From the IMG/VR virus record IMGVR_UViG_3300022752_000379, positions 1-24,569 of that record: DNA of 24,569 bases. One strand, 5' to 3'. The position numbers and the translations under genes were made by a program. The stretch is from a virus. Of this stretch, positions 5,156 through 10,614 are shown in pieces (positions within the stretch are counted from its first letter, which is position 1; each line of letters opens with the position of its first letter). The notes below the pieces were generated by a model. It saw nothing but the letters and a program-made list of their open reading frames with translations. It was not told the DNA's origin and ran no database searches.

Positions 5156-5230
5156 TGGTGCTCCTAGAAAGAATTGAACTTTCTTTTGAGTCTTACCAAG
5201 ACCCTGTAATGGCCATTATACTATAGGAGC
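5156..5230 (-). tRNA. tRNA-Thr (GGT)
   Basis: 75 nt, acceptor GCTCCTA/TAGGAGC, anticodon stem GGGTC/GACTC, loop TTGGTAA, encoded ACCA. Confidence 0.95.
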
Positions 5231-5231
5231 C

Positions 5232-5307
5232 TGGTCTAGAAGATAGGACTTGAACCTACAGCCTTCCGGTCCCAAACCGGACGCTCTACCGCTTGAGCTA
5301 CTTCTAG
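5232..5307 (-). tRNA. tRNA-Pro (TGG), first copy
   Basis: 76 nt, acceptor CTAGAAG/CTTCTAG fully paired with the C1-G72 pair normal for bacterial tRNA-Pro, loop TTTGGGA, encoded ACCA. It is only 1 nt from tRNA-Thr. Confidence 0.96.
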
Positions 5308-5313
5308 ATGGTT

Positions 5314-5342
5314 GGGGAGAGGCAACAGTAAGGCCTCTCCCC
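5314..5342 (-). other. Stable hairpin between a CDS and tRNA-Pro
   Basis: A perfect 10-bp stem (GGGGAGAGGC / GCCTCTCCCC) with a 9-nt loop follows the stop of the gene at 5350. On the minus strand no T-tract follows, so it is more likely an RNA processing or 3'-end protection hairpin than a terminator. Confidence 0.7.
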
Positions 5343-5349
5343 TATTTAA

Positions 5350-5718
5350 TTACTTGATACCGAGCTTCGAGAGAATCTCAGCAGCCTCGGCATTAGCCTG
5401 TGCAAGAAGGCGATACTTGTTATTTTCGCTCTCCTGTGCAAGAAGCTGGTCAAGGCGGGCGAAAAGATCGCGCTGCTCTGCAACTCGCTTGTTGGCTTCC
5501 TGATACTGTGCGAACAGATCAGCACCCAGAATGGTAACGACGGTCTTGGTAGCGCGCGAAGATGCGCCTGCCTTAATGTCAATTACCTTCACGATGCGAT
5601 ATTCTGAACCGTTGTGAACAACTACATTGTCTCCGATGGAGACTTTTGCAGCGTCATCTACGAGGTAGTGATAGTCCTTACCACCGTAGCTATCGAACTT
5701 TACAACTAGAGTCTTCAT
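5350..5718 (-). CDS. Conserved phage hypothetical protein with a KOW-like N-terminus
   Basis: 122 aa. The ATG at 5718 has AAAGGAAA upstream, and the longer reading frame would run through the promoter. The N-terminal half (YLVDDAAKVSIGDNVVVHNGSEYRIVKVIDI) has the look of a small beta-barrel, similar to the primosomal PriA N-terminal or KOW-type folds. The C-terminal half (about residues 66-120) is a charged, Ala/Gln/Glu-rich helix likely to form a coiled coil. It is the first gene of the unit that goes on to tRNA-Pro, Thr, His, Glu, the endonuclease and tRNA-Ser. Function unknown. Confidence 0.85.
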   Translation of the reverse strand: MKTLVVKFDSYGGKDYHYLVDDAAKVSIGDNVVVHNGSEYRIVKVIDIKAGASSRATKTVVTILGADLFAQYQEANKRVAEQRDLFARLDQLLAQESENNKYRLLAQANAEAAEILSKLGIK

Positions 5719-5740
5719 TTCAATTTCCTTTCTGAGAAAC

Positions 5741-5769
5741 AATATAGTTGAATGAGCACTTAAAGTCAA
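5741..5769 (-). promoter_or_regulatory. Sigma70-like promoter
   Basis: TTGACT (5769-5764), 17-bp spacer, TATATT (5746-5741). It drives the gene at 5718 and the tRNAs after it. Confidence 0.93.
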
Positions 5770-5782
5770 GATATATTTTAAG

Positions 5783-5858
5783 TGGAGTCGCGCACCGGAT
5801 TTGAACCGGCATCTCAAGGATTTGCAGTCCTGCGTCTTAGCCGTTGGACAAACGCGAC
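5783..5858 (-). tRNA. tRNA-Cys (GCA)
   Basis: 76 nt, acceptor GTCGCGT/GCGCGAC, loop CTGCAAA, T-arm GCCGG/CCGGT, discriminator T, encoded CCA. Confidence 0.96.
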
Positions 5859-5865
5859 GTTAAAC

Positions 5866-5940
5866 TGGTACTCGTGTAGGGACTCGAACCCCAATAATCC
5901 GGTAATCGGCCGGGTGCCTTAGCCATTAGACGACACGAGC
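5866..5940 (-). tRNA. tRNA-Ile (GAT)
   Basis: 75 nt, acceptor GCTCGTG/CACGAGT, loop CCGATTA, encoded ACCA. Confidence 0.95.
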
Positions 5941-5941
5941 A

Positions 5942-6016
5942 TGGCGACCTAGACGGGAATTGAACCCGCTGCGACTACATAGACAGTGTAGCTTCCAACC
6001 GGAGGAACCCTAGGTC
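5942..6016 (-). tRNA. tRNA-Asp (GTC)
   Basis: 75 nt, acceptor GACCTAG/CTAGGTC, anticodon stem CTACA/TGTAG, loop CTGTCTA, discriminator G as expected for Asp, encoded CCA. It follows the gene at 6022 by 5 nt. Confidence 0.96.
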
Positions 6017-6021
6017 ATTAA

Positions 6022-6228
6022 TTAGCTTACGAGCTGGGCAATCTTTTCCATTACGCTCTGTGCGCGGTCAATCTCGCCATTCTTAGCGCGAGCCGCGTCA
6101 GCATGGAACTTCGCTTCTTCAAGGTGATTGTCACGCTGTGCGTTAGTACGGCTTACGAAATCCTGAAGATCGGCATGAACCTGCGTAAAAGTGGAAAGAA
6201 TACCTTCAAGCGACTTAGACTTAAACAT
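6022..6228 (-). CDS. Small coiled-coil phage protein
   Basis: 68 aa, start MFKSKSLEGILSTF at 6228 behind AAAGGG. The whole chain is predicted helical, with a charged heptad-like pattern (HLEEAKFHADAARAKNGEIDRAQSVMEKIAQLV). Similar short MFKSK...L proteins occur in many phages as hypothetical. It is the first gene of the unit carrying tRNA-Asp, Ile and Cys. Confidence 0.85.
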   Translation of the reverse strand: MFKSKSLEGILSTFTQVHADLQDFVSRTNAQRDNHLEEAKFHADAARAKNGEIDRAQSVMEKIAQLVS

Positions 6229-6257
6229 TATAATCCCTTTCTCTGTCTTGATGCCCC

Positions 6258-6286
6258 ATCTTACAAAGATTGGGCTATAATGTCAA
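6258..6286 (-). promoter_or_regulatory. Sigma70-like promoter
   Basis: TTGACA (6286-6281), 17-bp spacer, TAAGAT (6263-6258), upstream AAAATAAGTG. It begins just after tRNA-Ser(TGA). Confidence 0.9.
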
Positions 6287-6299
6287 CACTTATTTTAAC

Positions 6300-6389
6300 T
6301 GGAGGAAGGCTGGCAGTGTCGATCTCCATGCCGGTCAGGGCACCAACGGTTTTCAAGACCGTGCCGAGGGCCGCCTCGGTTAACCTTCC
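6300..6389 (-). tRNA. tRNA-Ser (TGA) with an irregular T-arm
   Basis: 90 nt, acceptor GGAAGGT/GCCTTCC paired, anticodon stem ACGGT/ACCGT with loop CTTGAAA, a good variable arm (GTGCC/GGCAT), discriminator T, encoded CCA. The T-arm is poor: the expected TTCGAAT loop is replaced by ATCGACAC, an 8-nt loop, and the stem TGGAG/TGCCA has a mismatch. It may be decaying or unusual in shape. Confidence 0.82.
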
Positions 6390-6397
6390 ATTAAATC

Positions 6398-6471
6398 TGG
6401 ATGCCAGACTAGGATTCGAACCTAGACCAATAGAGTCAGAGTCTACCGTCCTACCATTAGACGATCCGGCA
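6398..6471 (-). tRNA. tRNA-Gln (CTG)
   Basis: 74 nt, T1-A72 first pair typical of tRNA-Gln, acceptor TGCCGGA/TCTGGCA, loop CTCTGAC, T-arm CTAGG/CCTAG, encoded CCA. Confidence 0.95.
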
Positions 6472-6479
6472 ATAATAAC

Positions 6480-6556
6480 TGGCTCCCTATTTAGGATTCG
6501 AACCTAAAACTTCAGGATTAACAATCCTGCGCCAGTACCTATCCGGCCCATAGGGA
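6480..6556 (-). tRNA. tRNA-Asn (GTT)
   Basis: 77 nt, acceptor TCCCTAT/ATAGGGA, anticodon stem CAGGA/TCCTG, loop TTGTTAA, discriminator G, encoded CCA. Confidence 0.96.
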
Positions 6557-6560
6557 ATAA

Positions 6561-7061
6561 TTAAGAAATACTTTTTATAACTTGTGAAGCTTTAATACCA
6601 GAAATCCATTCACCGGCCTCAATAGATAGTTTAAACTTATCTTTGACAAAGGCTTCGGTCTCTCGCCTATTAAATACAAATTCATAGGCTTCTACTTTAT
6701 AATCTCTGAAAGGAGAGTAGGTCTGATACTTAGATAATCTTTCTTTTACATTTATAGTCATCCCCAGCTTAAGCATATTAGGCCAAGCAGGATTAGATAC
6801 AGTATATACAAATCCTTCTTTACACTGATTAGATTTCAATCCTAAACTTAGCTTATACTTTATAAGAGTAAGACCTGCCAGTTTTCTAGCATATCTAATA
6901 TTGGACTGTTTGGCAGCCCAAGACTCATTATAACCTTTATATAAGGTGTATAACTTAATGTAAGATTGAAGGTGAAACTCTGTAATTTCAAAATCAGTAG
7001 TAGGTAATAAATCCGCTTTTATAAGATCAACTATAACCTTATAAGCTGTATCATTATTCAT
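6561..7061 (-). CDS. GIY-YIG family homing-type endonuclease
   Basis: About 166 aa from ATG 7061; a TTG at 7067 (two codons earlier) is closer to the AGAGAA site and is also possible. The C-terminal half has the GIY-YIG layout of the T5orf172/MUG113 type: GFVYTV, then NPAWPNMLKLGMT, KERLSKYQTYSPF, and EFVFNRRETEAFVKDKF with the catalytic glutamate region, ending in GEWI. The N-terminal 75 residues are helical and may bind DNA. It lies freestanding between tRNA-Tyr and tRNA-Asn with AT-rich codon use, as expected for a mobile homing gene. Whether it cuts an allele of the tRNA array is inference. Confidence 0.85.
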   Translation of the reverse strand: MNNDTAYKVIVDLIKADLLPTTDFEITEFHLQSYIKLYTLYKGYNESWAAKQSNIRYARKLAGLTLIKYKLSLGLKSNQCKEGFVYTVSNPAWPNMLKLGMTINVKERLSKYQTYSPFRDYKVEAYEFVFNRRETEAFVKDKFKLSIEAGEWISGIKASQVIKSIS

Positions 7062-7120
7062 TTTCAATATATTTCTCTAGGCATTAACATCGTCGAGAGG
7101 TGGCCGCTTATTTATAATTC

Positions 7121-7205
7121 TGGTGGGTAGTGTAGGGTTCGAACCTACCATGTCTTTCGACGCCGGGGTTACAATCCGGGACGCGTCCACTCGCGCATAC
7201 TACCC
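7121..7205 (-). tRNA. tRNA-Tyr (GTA)
   Basis: 85 nt, long variable arm, acceptor GGGTAGT/ACTACCC, anticodon stem CCGGA/CCCGG with an A.C pair next to the loop TTGTAAC, T-arm GTAGG/CCTAC, encoded ACCA. Its first 6 nt overlap the end of the upstream coding region. Confidence 0.95.
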
Positions 7206-7577
7206 AATAATCTTTCTACCACTCTCTAGGGTGATAAACTTATCTGTGAACTCGTTCCATGTTTTAGCCCATGGACCACGAAAAGTCAAGACAAATGTTA
7301 CACCATCTGAATCAACTTTGTGAAAATCGCTTCGTGTGGTAATGAAAGGAAGCAGACTAGGGCGATATTCCCTGACTGTTTCATCAATCATTGTTTCTGT
7401 TAGCTTGCCACGAAGAACCCAGCTAACACAGTTAAAAGCGTGATTATGAAAGGCCTCCCGACTCTTTCCATCAAACCTTAGCAATAGAATAGAAAATGCA
7501 CTCTTGGCTTCGATAAGCCAATAGCCTGTTACTGTGCTTTCAGGACCGCCGTCCTTCATCTTCTTAAAAAGTTTCAT
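7200..7577 (-). CDS. Cupin-like phage protein
   Basis: 125 aa, ATG at 7577 with AAGGAG upstream. His44-x-His46 (FHNHAFN) followed by His86 (DFHKV) and a C-terminal FRGPW strand match a small cupin (double-stranded beta-helix) with a possible metal site. Similar proteins with HNHAFN...FRGPW are common in phages, and I know no proven substrate. The start overlaps the upstream stop by 4 nt and the stop lies 6 nt inside tRNA-Tyr. Confidence 0.82.
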   Translation of the reverse strand: MKLFKKMKDGGPESTVTGYWLIEAKSAFSILLLRFDGKSREAFHNHAFNCVSWVLRGKLTETMIDETVREYRPSLLPFITTRSDFHKVDSDGVTFVLTFRGPWAKTWNEFTDKFITLESGRKIIG

Positions 7578-7873
7578 GCGGCCAACTCCTTCAATTGTAG
7601 TTGACGATACACTATATCATGCAAAATCTTCATTTTGGTCTTAACAATAGCCATCTGGCTAGAGTTAGGCTTCTTCCGAAGAATATCACCACGAGTCATT
7701 AGACCGGCATTCTTAGCAAGAATTGCAATCTGACGACCAATCTCATAGCCGGGGCTTTTTGTGTCATCAAAAGGCTCGCCTGCATACAGAGACAGAATAC
7801 CCTCTTGAATTCGAGGATTATTAATCCAAGTCTCTAGAGTTACTGTCCTTGATCGCGTACCGAGATTACTCAT
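7574..7873 (-). CDS. Hypothetical protein
   Basis: 99 aa. The ATG at 7873 is chosen because GGAGGAAA lies just upstream; a longer frame reads back through the promoter. The protein is mostly helical and basic at its C-terminus (KTKMKILHDIVYRQLQLKELAA). It is first in the unit with the cupin-like gene, tRNA-Tyr, the GIY-YIG gene and tRNAs Asn, Gln and Ser. No family recognised. Confidence 0.82.
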   Translation of the reverse strand: MSNLGTRSRTVTLETWINNPRIQEGILSLYAGEPFDDTKSPGYEIGRQIAILAKNAGLMTRGDILRKKPNSSQMAIVKTKMKILHDIVYRQLQLKELAA

Positions 7874-7898
7874 GGCTATTTCCTCCGTCTGATAATCT

Positions 7899-7927
7899 TT
7901 TATATCAAACGAAGACACATTAGTCAA
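7899..7927 (-). promoter_or_regulatory. Sigma70-like promoter
   Basis: TTGACT (7927-7922), 17-bp spacer, TATAAA (7904-7899), upstream AAAATAGTTC. The sequence from -10 to about +8 matches the RNA promoters at 4009 and 4500. Confidence 0.94.
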
Positions 7928-7939
7928 GAACTATTTTTA

Positions 7940-8014
7940 TGGTAGCCCGAACGGGTTTCGATCCCGCTTCTCTGCCGTGAGAGGGCAGTGTCCTAGCCAC
8001 TAGACGACCGGGCC
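7940..8014 (-). tRNA. tRNA-Glu (CTC)
   Basis: 75 nt, nearly identical outside the anticodon arm to tRNA-Glu(TTC) at 4995-5069, loop CTCTCAC, encoded ACCA. Confidence 0.95.
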
Positions 8015-8022
8015 ATTTTAAA

Positions 8023-8098
8023 TGGTAGACCAGGAGGGGTTCGAACCCACGACCTAAGGATTAAGAGTCCCGCGCTCTGCCAACTGAGCTACTGGTCC
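8023..8098 (-). tRNA. tRNA-Lys (CTT)
   Basis: 76 nt, acceptor GGACCAG/CTGGTCT, loop CTCTTAA, T-arm GTGGG/CCCTC, encoded ACCA. Confidence 0.95.
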
Positions 8099-8107
8099 AT
8101 TATATGC

Positions 8108-8183
8108 TGGTGCCTCCAGAGGGTTTCGAACCCCCGACACTCGGTTCTTCAAACCGATGCTCTACCAGCTGAGCTACAGAGGC
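8108..8183 (-). tRNA. tRNA-Phe (GAA)
   Basis: 76 nt, acceptor GCCTCTG/TGGAGGC, anticodon stem TCGGT/ACCGA, loop TTGAAGA, encoded ACCA. Confidence 0.96.
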
Positions 8184-8190
8184 ATTAGGA

Positions 8191-8280
8191 GAATACACTA
8201 ATATCTAAATAGAAGATCGACTAATACATGCCTGCAGGTCATGTTTAGTGTGTACTCTATTGATTAGAAGTAGTGTATTC
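8191..8280. repeat. 90-bp imperfect palindrome between tRNA genes
   Basis: Outer arms GAATACACTA (8191-8200) and TAGTGTATTC (8271-8280) are perfect. The match continues imperfectly (TCTAA and ATAGA segments), and an inner stem ACTAATACATG / CATGTTTAGT surrounds CCTGCAGG at the centre (8231-8238). Transcribed with the array, it would form one long hairpin between tRNA-Phe and the Arg-like tRNA. Confidence 0.75.
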
Positions 8281-8296
8281 GCCAAATGCTTCTATA

Positions 8297-8377
8297 TGGA
8301 GCCGCAGACAGGATTCGAACCTGCATCTTCCTCCAGTTACCTTACTCCTGATTCGTATTCAGGGTGGTTACTGCGGC
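8297..8377 (-). tRNA. Aberrant tRNA-Arg-like gene (ACG), no normal D-arm
   Basis: 81 nt. Acceptor GCCGCAG/CTGCGGC and T-arm GCAGG-TTCGAAT-CCTGT are perfect and CCA is encoded. A CCTGA-ATACGAA-TCAGG hairpin reads ACG, the bacterial Arg anticodon with the usual T33 and A37. Only seven nt (TAACCAC) separate the acceptor from this hairpin, so there is no D-arm, and about 22 nt follow before the T-arm. It may be a rearranged tRNA or a tRNA-shaped RNA. Confidence 0.65.
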
Positions 8378-8384
8378 ACTTATC

Positions 8385-8469
8385 TGGTACGAGTAGAGGG
8401 ACTCGAACCCCCACGACATAAGCCACTGGTACCTAAAACCAGCGCGTCTACCAATTCCGCCATACTCGC
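8385..8469 (-). tRNA. tRNA-Leu (TAG)
   Basis: 85 nt, long variable arm, acceptor GCGAGTA/TACTCGT, anticodon stem CTGGT/ACCAG, loop TTTAGGT, encoded ACCA. Confidence 0.95.
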
Positions 8470-8475
8470 ATATTC

Positions 8476-8551
8476 TGGTGGAGAATATCGGTTTCGAACC
8501 GATCACCTTCTGCGTGCAAAGCAGACGCTCTCCCAAATGAGCTAATTCCCC
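8476..8551 (-). tRNA. tRNA-Ala (TGC)
   Basis: 76 nt, acceptor GGGGAAT/ATTCTCC, loop TTTGCAC, encoded ACCA. Its 5' end is part of the 95-bp direct repeat. Confidence 0.95.
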
Positions 8552-8635
8552 ATAAATCTGGTACCCGGTGACGGGATTGAACCGCCGACAATCTCGGTGT
8601 AAACGAGGCACTCTACCCCTGAGCTAACCCGGCAT
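8541..8635 (-). repeat. Direct repeat, copy 1 (tRNA-Val and 5' end of tRNA-Ala)
   Basis: 95 bp matching 8975-9069 at all but 3 positions. It covers the whole of a tRNA-Val plus the first 11 nt of the neighbouring tRNA. Confidence 0.9.
8559..8633 (-). tRNA. tRNA-Val (TAC), diverged copy
   Basis: 75 nt, loop TTTACAC, encoded ACCA. The acceptor GCCGGGT/ACCGGGT has a G4.G69 mismatch and the D-stem a G-T pair. The other copy (8993-9067) is fully paired, so this one is the more degenerate. Confidence 0.92.
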
Positions 8636-8642
8636 GTGTATA

Positions 8643-8777
8643 TTATTTCTTTTCTTGTAATTTCTTTTCTTGTAATTTCTTATCATCAACGGGGTTCTTA
8701 TCAAAGTTTCCATTGTCTCTGCAAAAAGGACCGCATGGTTCTGTTCGATAACATCCGTCTTCACTACAATATGCCAT
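8643..8777 (-). CDS. 44-aa cysteine-rich protein with C-terminal repeat
   Basis: The N-terminal half (MAYCSEDGCYRTEPCGPFC) has four cysteines at 4, 9, 15 and 19 that could bind zinc. The tail is highly charged and repeats KLQEK twice (KKLQEKKLQEKK), from a 15-bp direct DNA repeat near 8645-8680. The ATG at 8777 lies inside the end of the 40-aa gene and has only AGAAAG as a weak ribosome binding site. Short, so moderate confidence. Confidence 0.6.
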   Translation of the reverse strand: MAYCSEDGCYRTEPCGPFCRDNGNFDKNPVDDKKLQEKKLQEKK

Positions 8778-8886
8778 TACGTTTTTCTTTCTGCTGCATA
8801 GCATATGCTACCAATTCACGATATCCGCCGAGCTTTCTTGCAGCAGCGTATACTTTTTTCTGCTCCAGAACTGTTGTAACAATCAT
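8764..8886 (-). CDS. 40-aa basic hypothetical protein
   Basis: MIVTTVLEQKKVYAAARKLGGYRELVAYAMQQKEKRNGIL. AAAGGAT lies 8 nt before the ATG. The pattern (VYAAARKLGGYRELVAYA) fits a single helix pair. It lies between tRNA-Pro and tRNA-Val, overlaps the 44-aa gene by 14 nt, and both fill a gap that would otherwise be the longest in this part of the array. Confidence 0.6.
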   Translation of the reverse strand: MIVTTVLEQKKVYAAARKLGGYRELVAYAMQQKEKRNGIL

Positions 8887-8907
8887 ATGTTAAACATCCT
8901 TTAAAAC

Positions 8908-8985
8908 TGGTCGGGAATGTAGGATTCGAACCTACGACCCCCTGCTCCCAAAGCAGGTGCGCTAACCAGACTGCGCTAATTCCCC
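8908..8985 (-). tRNA. tRNA-Pro (TGG), second copy with G1.G72
   Basis: 78 nt, anticodon stem CCTGC/GCAGG, loop TTTGGGA, T-arm GTAGG/CCTAC, encoded ACCA. The acceptor GGGGAAT/ATTCCCG pairs except at the first position, which is G1.G72 instead of the C1-G72 expected for tRNA-Pro. Its first 11 nt equal those of tRNA-Ala, within the direct repeat. Confidence 0.92.
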
Positions 8986-9069
8986 ATAAATCTGGTACCC
9001 GGTGACGGGATTGAACCGCCGACAATCTCGGTGTAAACGAGGCACTCTACCGCTGAGTTAACCGGGCAT
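8975..9069 (-). repeat. Direct repeat, copy 2 (tRNA-Val and 5' end of tRNA-Pro)
   Basis: Second copy of the 95-bp repeat at 8541-8635, 434 bp away. Confidence 0.9.
8993..9067 (-). tRNA. tRN­A-Val (TAC)
   Basis: 75 nt, acceptor GCCCGGT/ACCGGGT fully paired, D-stem ACTC/GAGT, loop TTTACAC, encoded ACCA. Its first 10 nt overlap the 3' end of the coding region at 9058. Confidence 0.95.
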
Positions 9070-9273
9070 TTCTAAAATGTTAATCAGCATATCCGCATCG
9101 AAATAGTAGTTCTTAATCATCTCGATTGAATTAAGCTCTGCTATAGTCTCTAGCTCGGGGCTAAAGTCCCAGATATAGTGACGAAGATAAGCCTCATAAA
9201 GACTGCCCTCGAAATCAAATAGTTCCTGCGTAAGCTCATTATCGAAAAAATTCATCTTTGCTACAACGAACAT
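9058..9273 (-). CDS. Small acidic hypothetical protein
   Basis: 71 aa, ATG at 9273 with AAGGAGG 7 nt upstream. Aromatic and acidic (LFDFEGSLYEAYLRHYIWDFSPELE...), no recognised family. It opens the unit from promoter 9299-9327 that continues into tRNAs Val, Pro, Val, Ala, Leu, Arg-like, Phe, Lys and Glu. The last codons (EMPG, stop) lie inside tRNA-Val. Confidence 0.8.
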   Translation of the reverse strand: MFVVAKMNFFDNELTQELFDFEGSLYEAYLRHYIWDFSPELETIAELNSIEMIKNYYFDADMLINILEMPG

Positions 9274-9298
9274 GCCTATACCTCCTTTTGTTAACACT

Positions 9299-9327
9299 CT
9301 TATATCAAAAATAAGGCAGCGTGTCAA
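9299..9327 (-). promoter_or_regulatory. Sigma70-like promoter
   Basis: TTGACA (9327-9322), 17-bp spacer, TATAAG (9304-9299), upstream AAAATAGATG. Confidence 0.92.
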
Positions 9328-9336
9328 CATCTATTT

Positions 9337-9412
9337 TGGTGGACGGTCTGGGGCTCGAACCCAGGACCTACAGGTTAAAAGCCCGTTGCTCTGCCTACTG
9401 AGCTAACCGTCC
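9337..9412 (-). tRNA. tRNA-Lys (TTT)
   Basis: 76 nt, acceptor GGACGGT/ACCGTCC, loop CTTTTAA, T-arm CTGGG/CCCAG, encoded ACCA. Confidence 0.96.
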
Positions 9413-9421
9413 GTAATCTCT

Positions 9422-9766
9422 TTATGCCGCTTCTTCTAGATCTACTAGATGCGCGCGAATATAATCTGCATTTGACAGTGCCTTGTGCAGCGCCTGAAGA
9501 TCGAGCTTACCGGCTTTTGCAAGGCTAGGAATTTCCAGCCCGAACCACTGCCCTATTTCCTTCACAAGGTCTTCCTTGCGAGTGATTGGTTCCCCGTTCT
9601 TGCTAACACGAGCAGGAGCCTGATAAACACCCGCACTAGAGAGTTTGGCGATAATTGATCGCGCACTTTTGCCATGTTCCTCTGCGAGACGATCAACGGT
9701 CGCCCGAGTAGGATCAGCACTGTATTCATCAATGATAATCTGGGTAATTTCTTCTGTGTATGACAT
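9422..9766 (-). CDS. Small HTH-type phage protein, paralog family member
   Basis: 114 aa, ATG with AAGGAT upstream. The N-terminal part (IIIDEYSADPTRATVDRLAEEHGKSARSIIAKLSSAGVYQAP) reads as a helix-turn-helix. A conserved RVSKNGEPITRKEDLVKEI linker leads to a C-terminal helical region. It shares this plan with the proteins at 11178-11498 and 24216-24527 (LA...GKS.RSI.AKL...GVY, then a K.G..I..KE motif). DNA or RNA binding is likely; the role is unknown. It shares promoter 10615-10643 with the endonuclease upstream. Confidence 0.85.
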   Translation of the reverse strand: MSYTEEITQIIIDEYSADPTRATVDRLAEEHGKSARSIIAKLSSAGVYQAPARVSKNGEPITRKEDLVKEIGQWFGLEIPSLAKAGKLDLQALHKALSNADYIRAHLVDLEEAA

Positions 9767-9777
9767 AATATAAATCC

Positions 9778-10608
9778 TTAAAATATACAGTATGGCTTTT
9801 TATTAATAAAATCATTTTCCCATATATAAATTACGTTAGATACTGTTGATAACTCCTTCATTCTTAAGAAGGTTTTATCCCACAATTCTTCAGCAGTAAT
9901 TGTTTTATCATATGGGTGACAGTAAAAATCATAACTGTATATATCTAGATTTCCGTGATATGCGTCTCCGTGAAATTCATATACAGTATTTGTAGTTGGA
10001 TCGTATCCATCTACTTTAAATCCTAATATAACTTGTTCACCACCATTCTCGGCGTGTAATATGTTAGGGTTATTTAAACTATTAAGCCATTGAATAGCTA
10101 CTTTACTGTACTTGCGTCTGGCAGTACAATAGGGACAGCCTCCGGTTCCATTAGCTAATGCACTCTTTAAGGTTGAAGGTGTGGTGTACCATTCGTGACC
10201 ACACTCTAAATGCTTGTATAAGGTTTTCTTTTTTGTTCCGTGATACTCACTAAGTTGAATGAATTCTGGAGTATTTTTTAACCATTCTTCATTTATATCA
10301 TTATTAGTGTTTATTCTTGCAGATGACTTCACGTTTAGAATATTATTAGCTCGGCTTCTAATAGCACCAACGGACCTATCCAGTGCTTCTGCACATTTAT
10401 GAATGCCCAGCAGATGATAGTTATCTATCATGAACCTATCTTCTTCCACGGTCCAGTCTCTATGCTTCTTTAAGCCAAGTCTACTAGATTTATTCTCTAT
10501 AGATTTAACAGTCCTATTTAGATATACGGCTATGTCAGTTATAGCCGTATTCATATAGTGATTTTTTAAATATAGCTCATCTTCAGAAGTCCATTTTTCT
10601 TTTGTCAT
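9778..10608 (-). CDS. Homing-type endonuclease with Myb-like and zinc domains
   Basis: 276 aa. Two Myb/SANT-like helix-turn-helix repeats come first (residues 5-47, KWTSEDELYL...KSIENKSSRLGL; 52-95, WTVEEDRFMI...GAIRSRANNIL). A CxH...CxxC zinc site follows (C136, H138, C158, C161). Last is a nuclease-like domain with VDGYDPTTNTVYEFHGDAYHGN (199-220) and YIWENDF (261-267). The EFHGDxxHG signature fits the VSR-like EDxHD endonuclease group known from I-Bth0305I-type homing enzymes. The ATG lies 6 nt after the -10 box, so its mRNA may be leaderless. AT-rich codon use fits a mobile gene. Confidence 0.83.
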   Translation of the reverse strand: MTKEKWTSEDELYLKNHYMNTAITDIAVYLNRTVKSIENKSSRLGLKKHRDWTVEEDRFMIDNYHLLGIHKCAEALDRSVGAIRSRANNILNVKSSARINTNNDINEEWLKNTPEFIQLSEYHGTKKKTLYKHLECGHEWYTTPSTLKSALANGTGGCPYCTARRKYSKVAIQWLNSLNNPNILHAENGGEQVILGFKVDGYDPTTNTVYEFHGDAYHGNLDIYSYDFYCHPYDKTITAEELWDKTFLRMKELSTVSNVIYIWENDFINKKPYCIF

Positions 10609-10614
10609 GAGAGT

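Noticed and set aside
5314-5342. Hairpin read as a terminator
   Set aside because: On the transcribed minus strand no T-tract follows, and the tRNAs beyond have no promoter of their own.
7064-7100. Possible promoter before the GIY-YIG gene
   Set aside because: The best -35/-10 match is poor and does not have the 17-bp, AAAATAG pattern; expression from the promoter at 7899 is sufficient.
8541-9069. CRISPR array or transposon repeats
   Set aside because: Only two copies occur, they are tRNA genes, and no spacer pattern, transposase or terminal inverted repeats are present.
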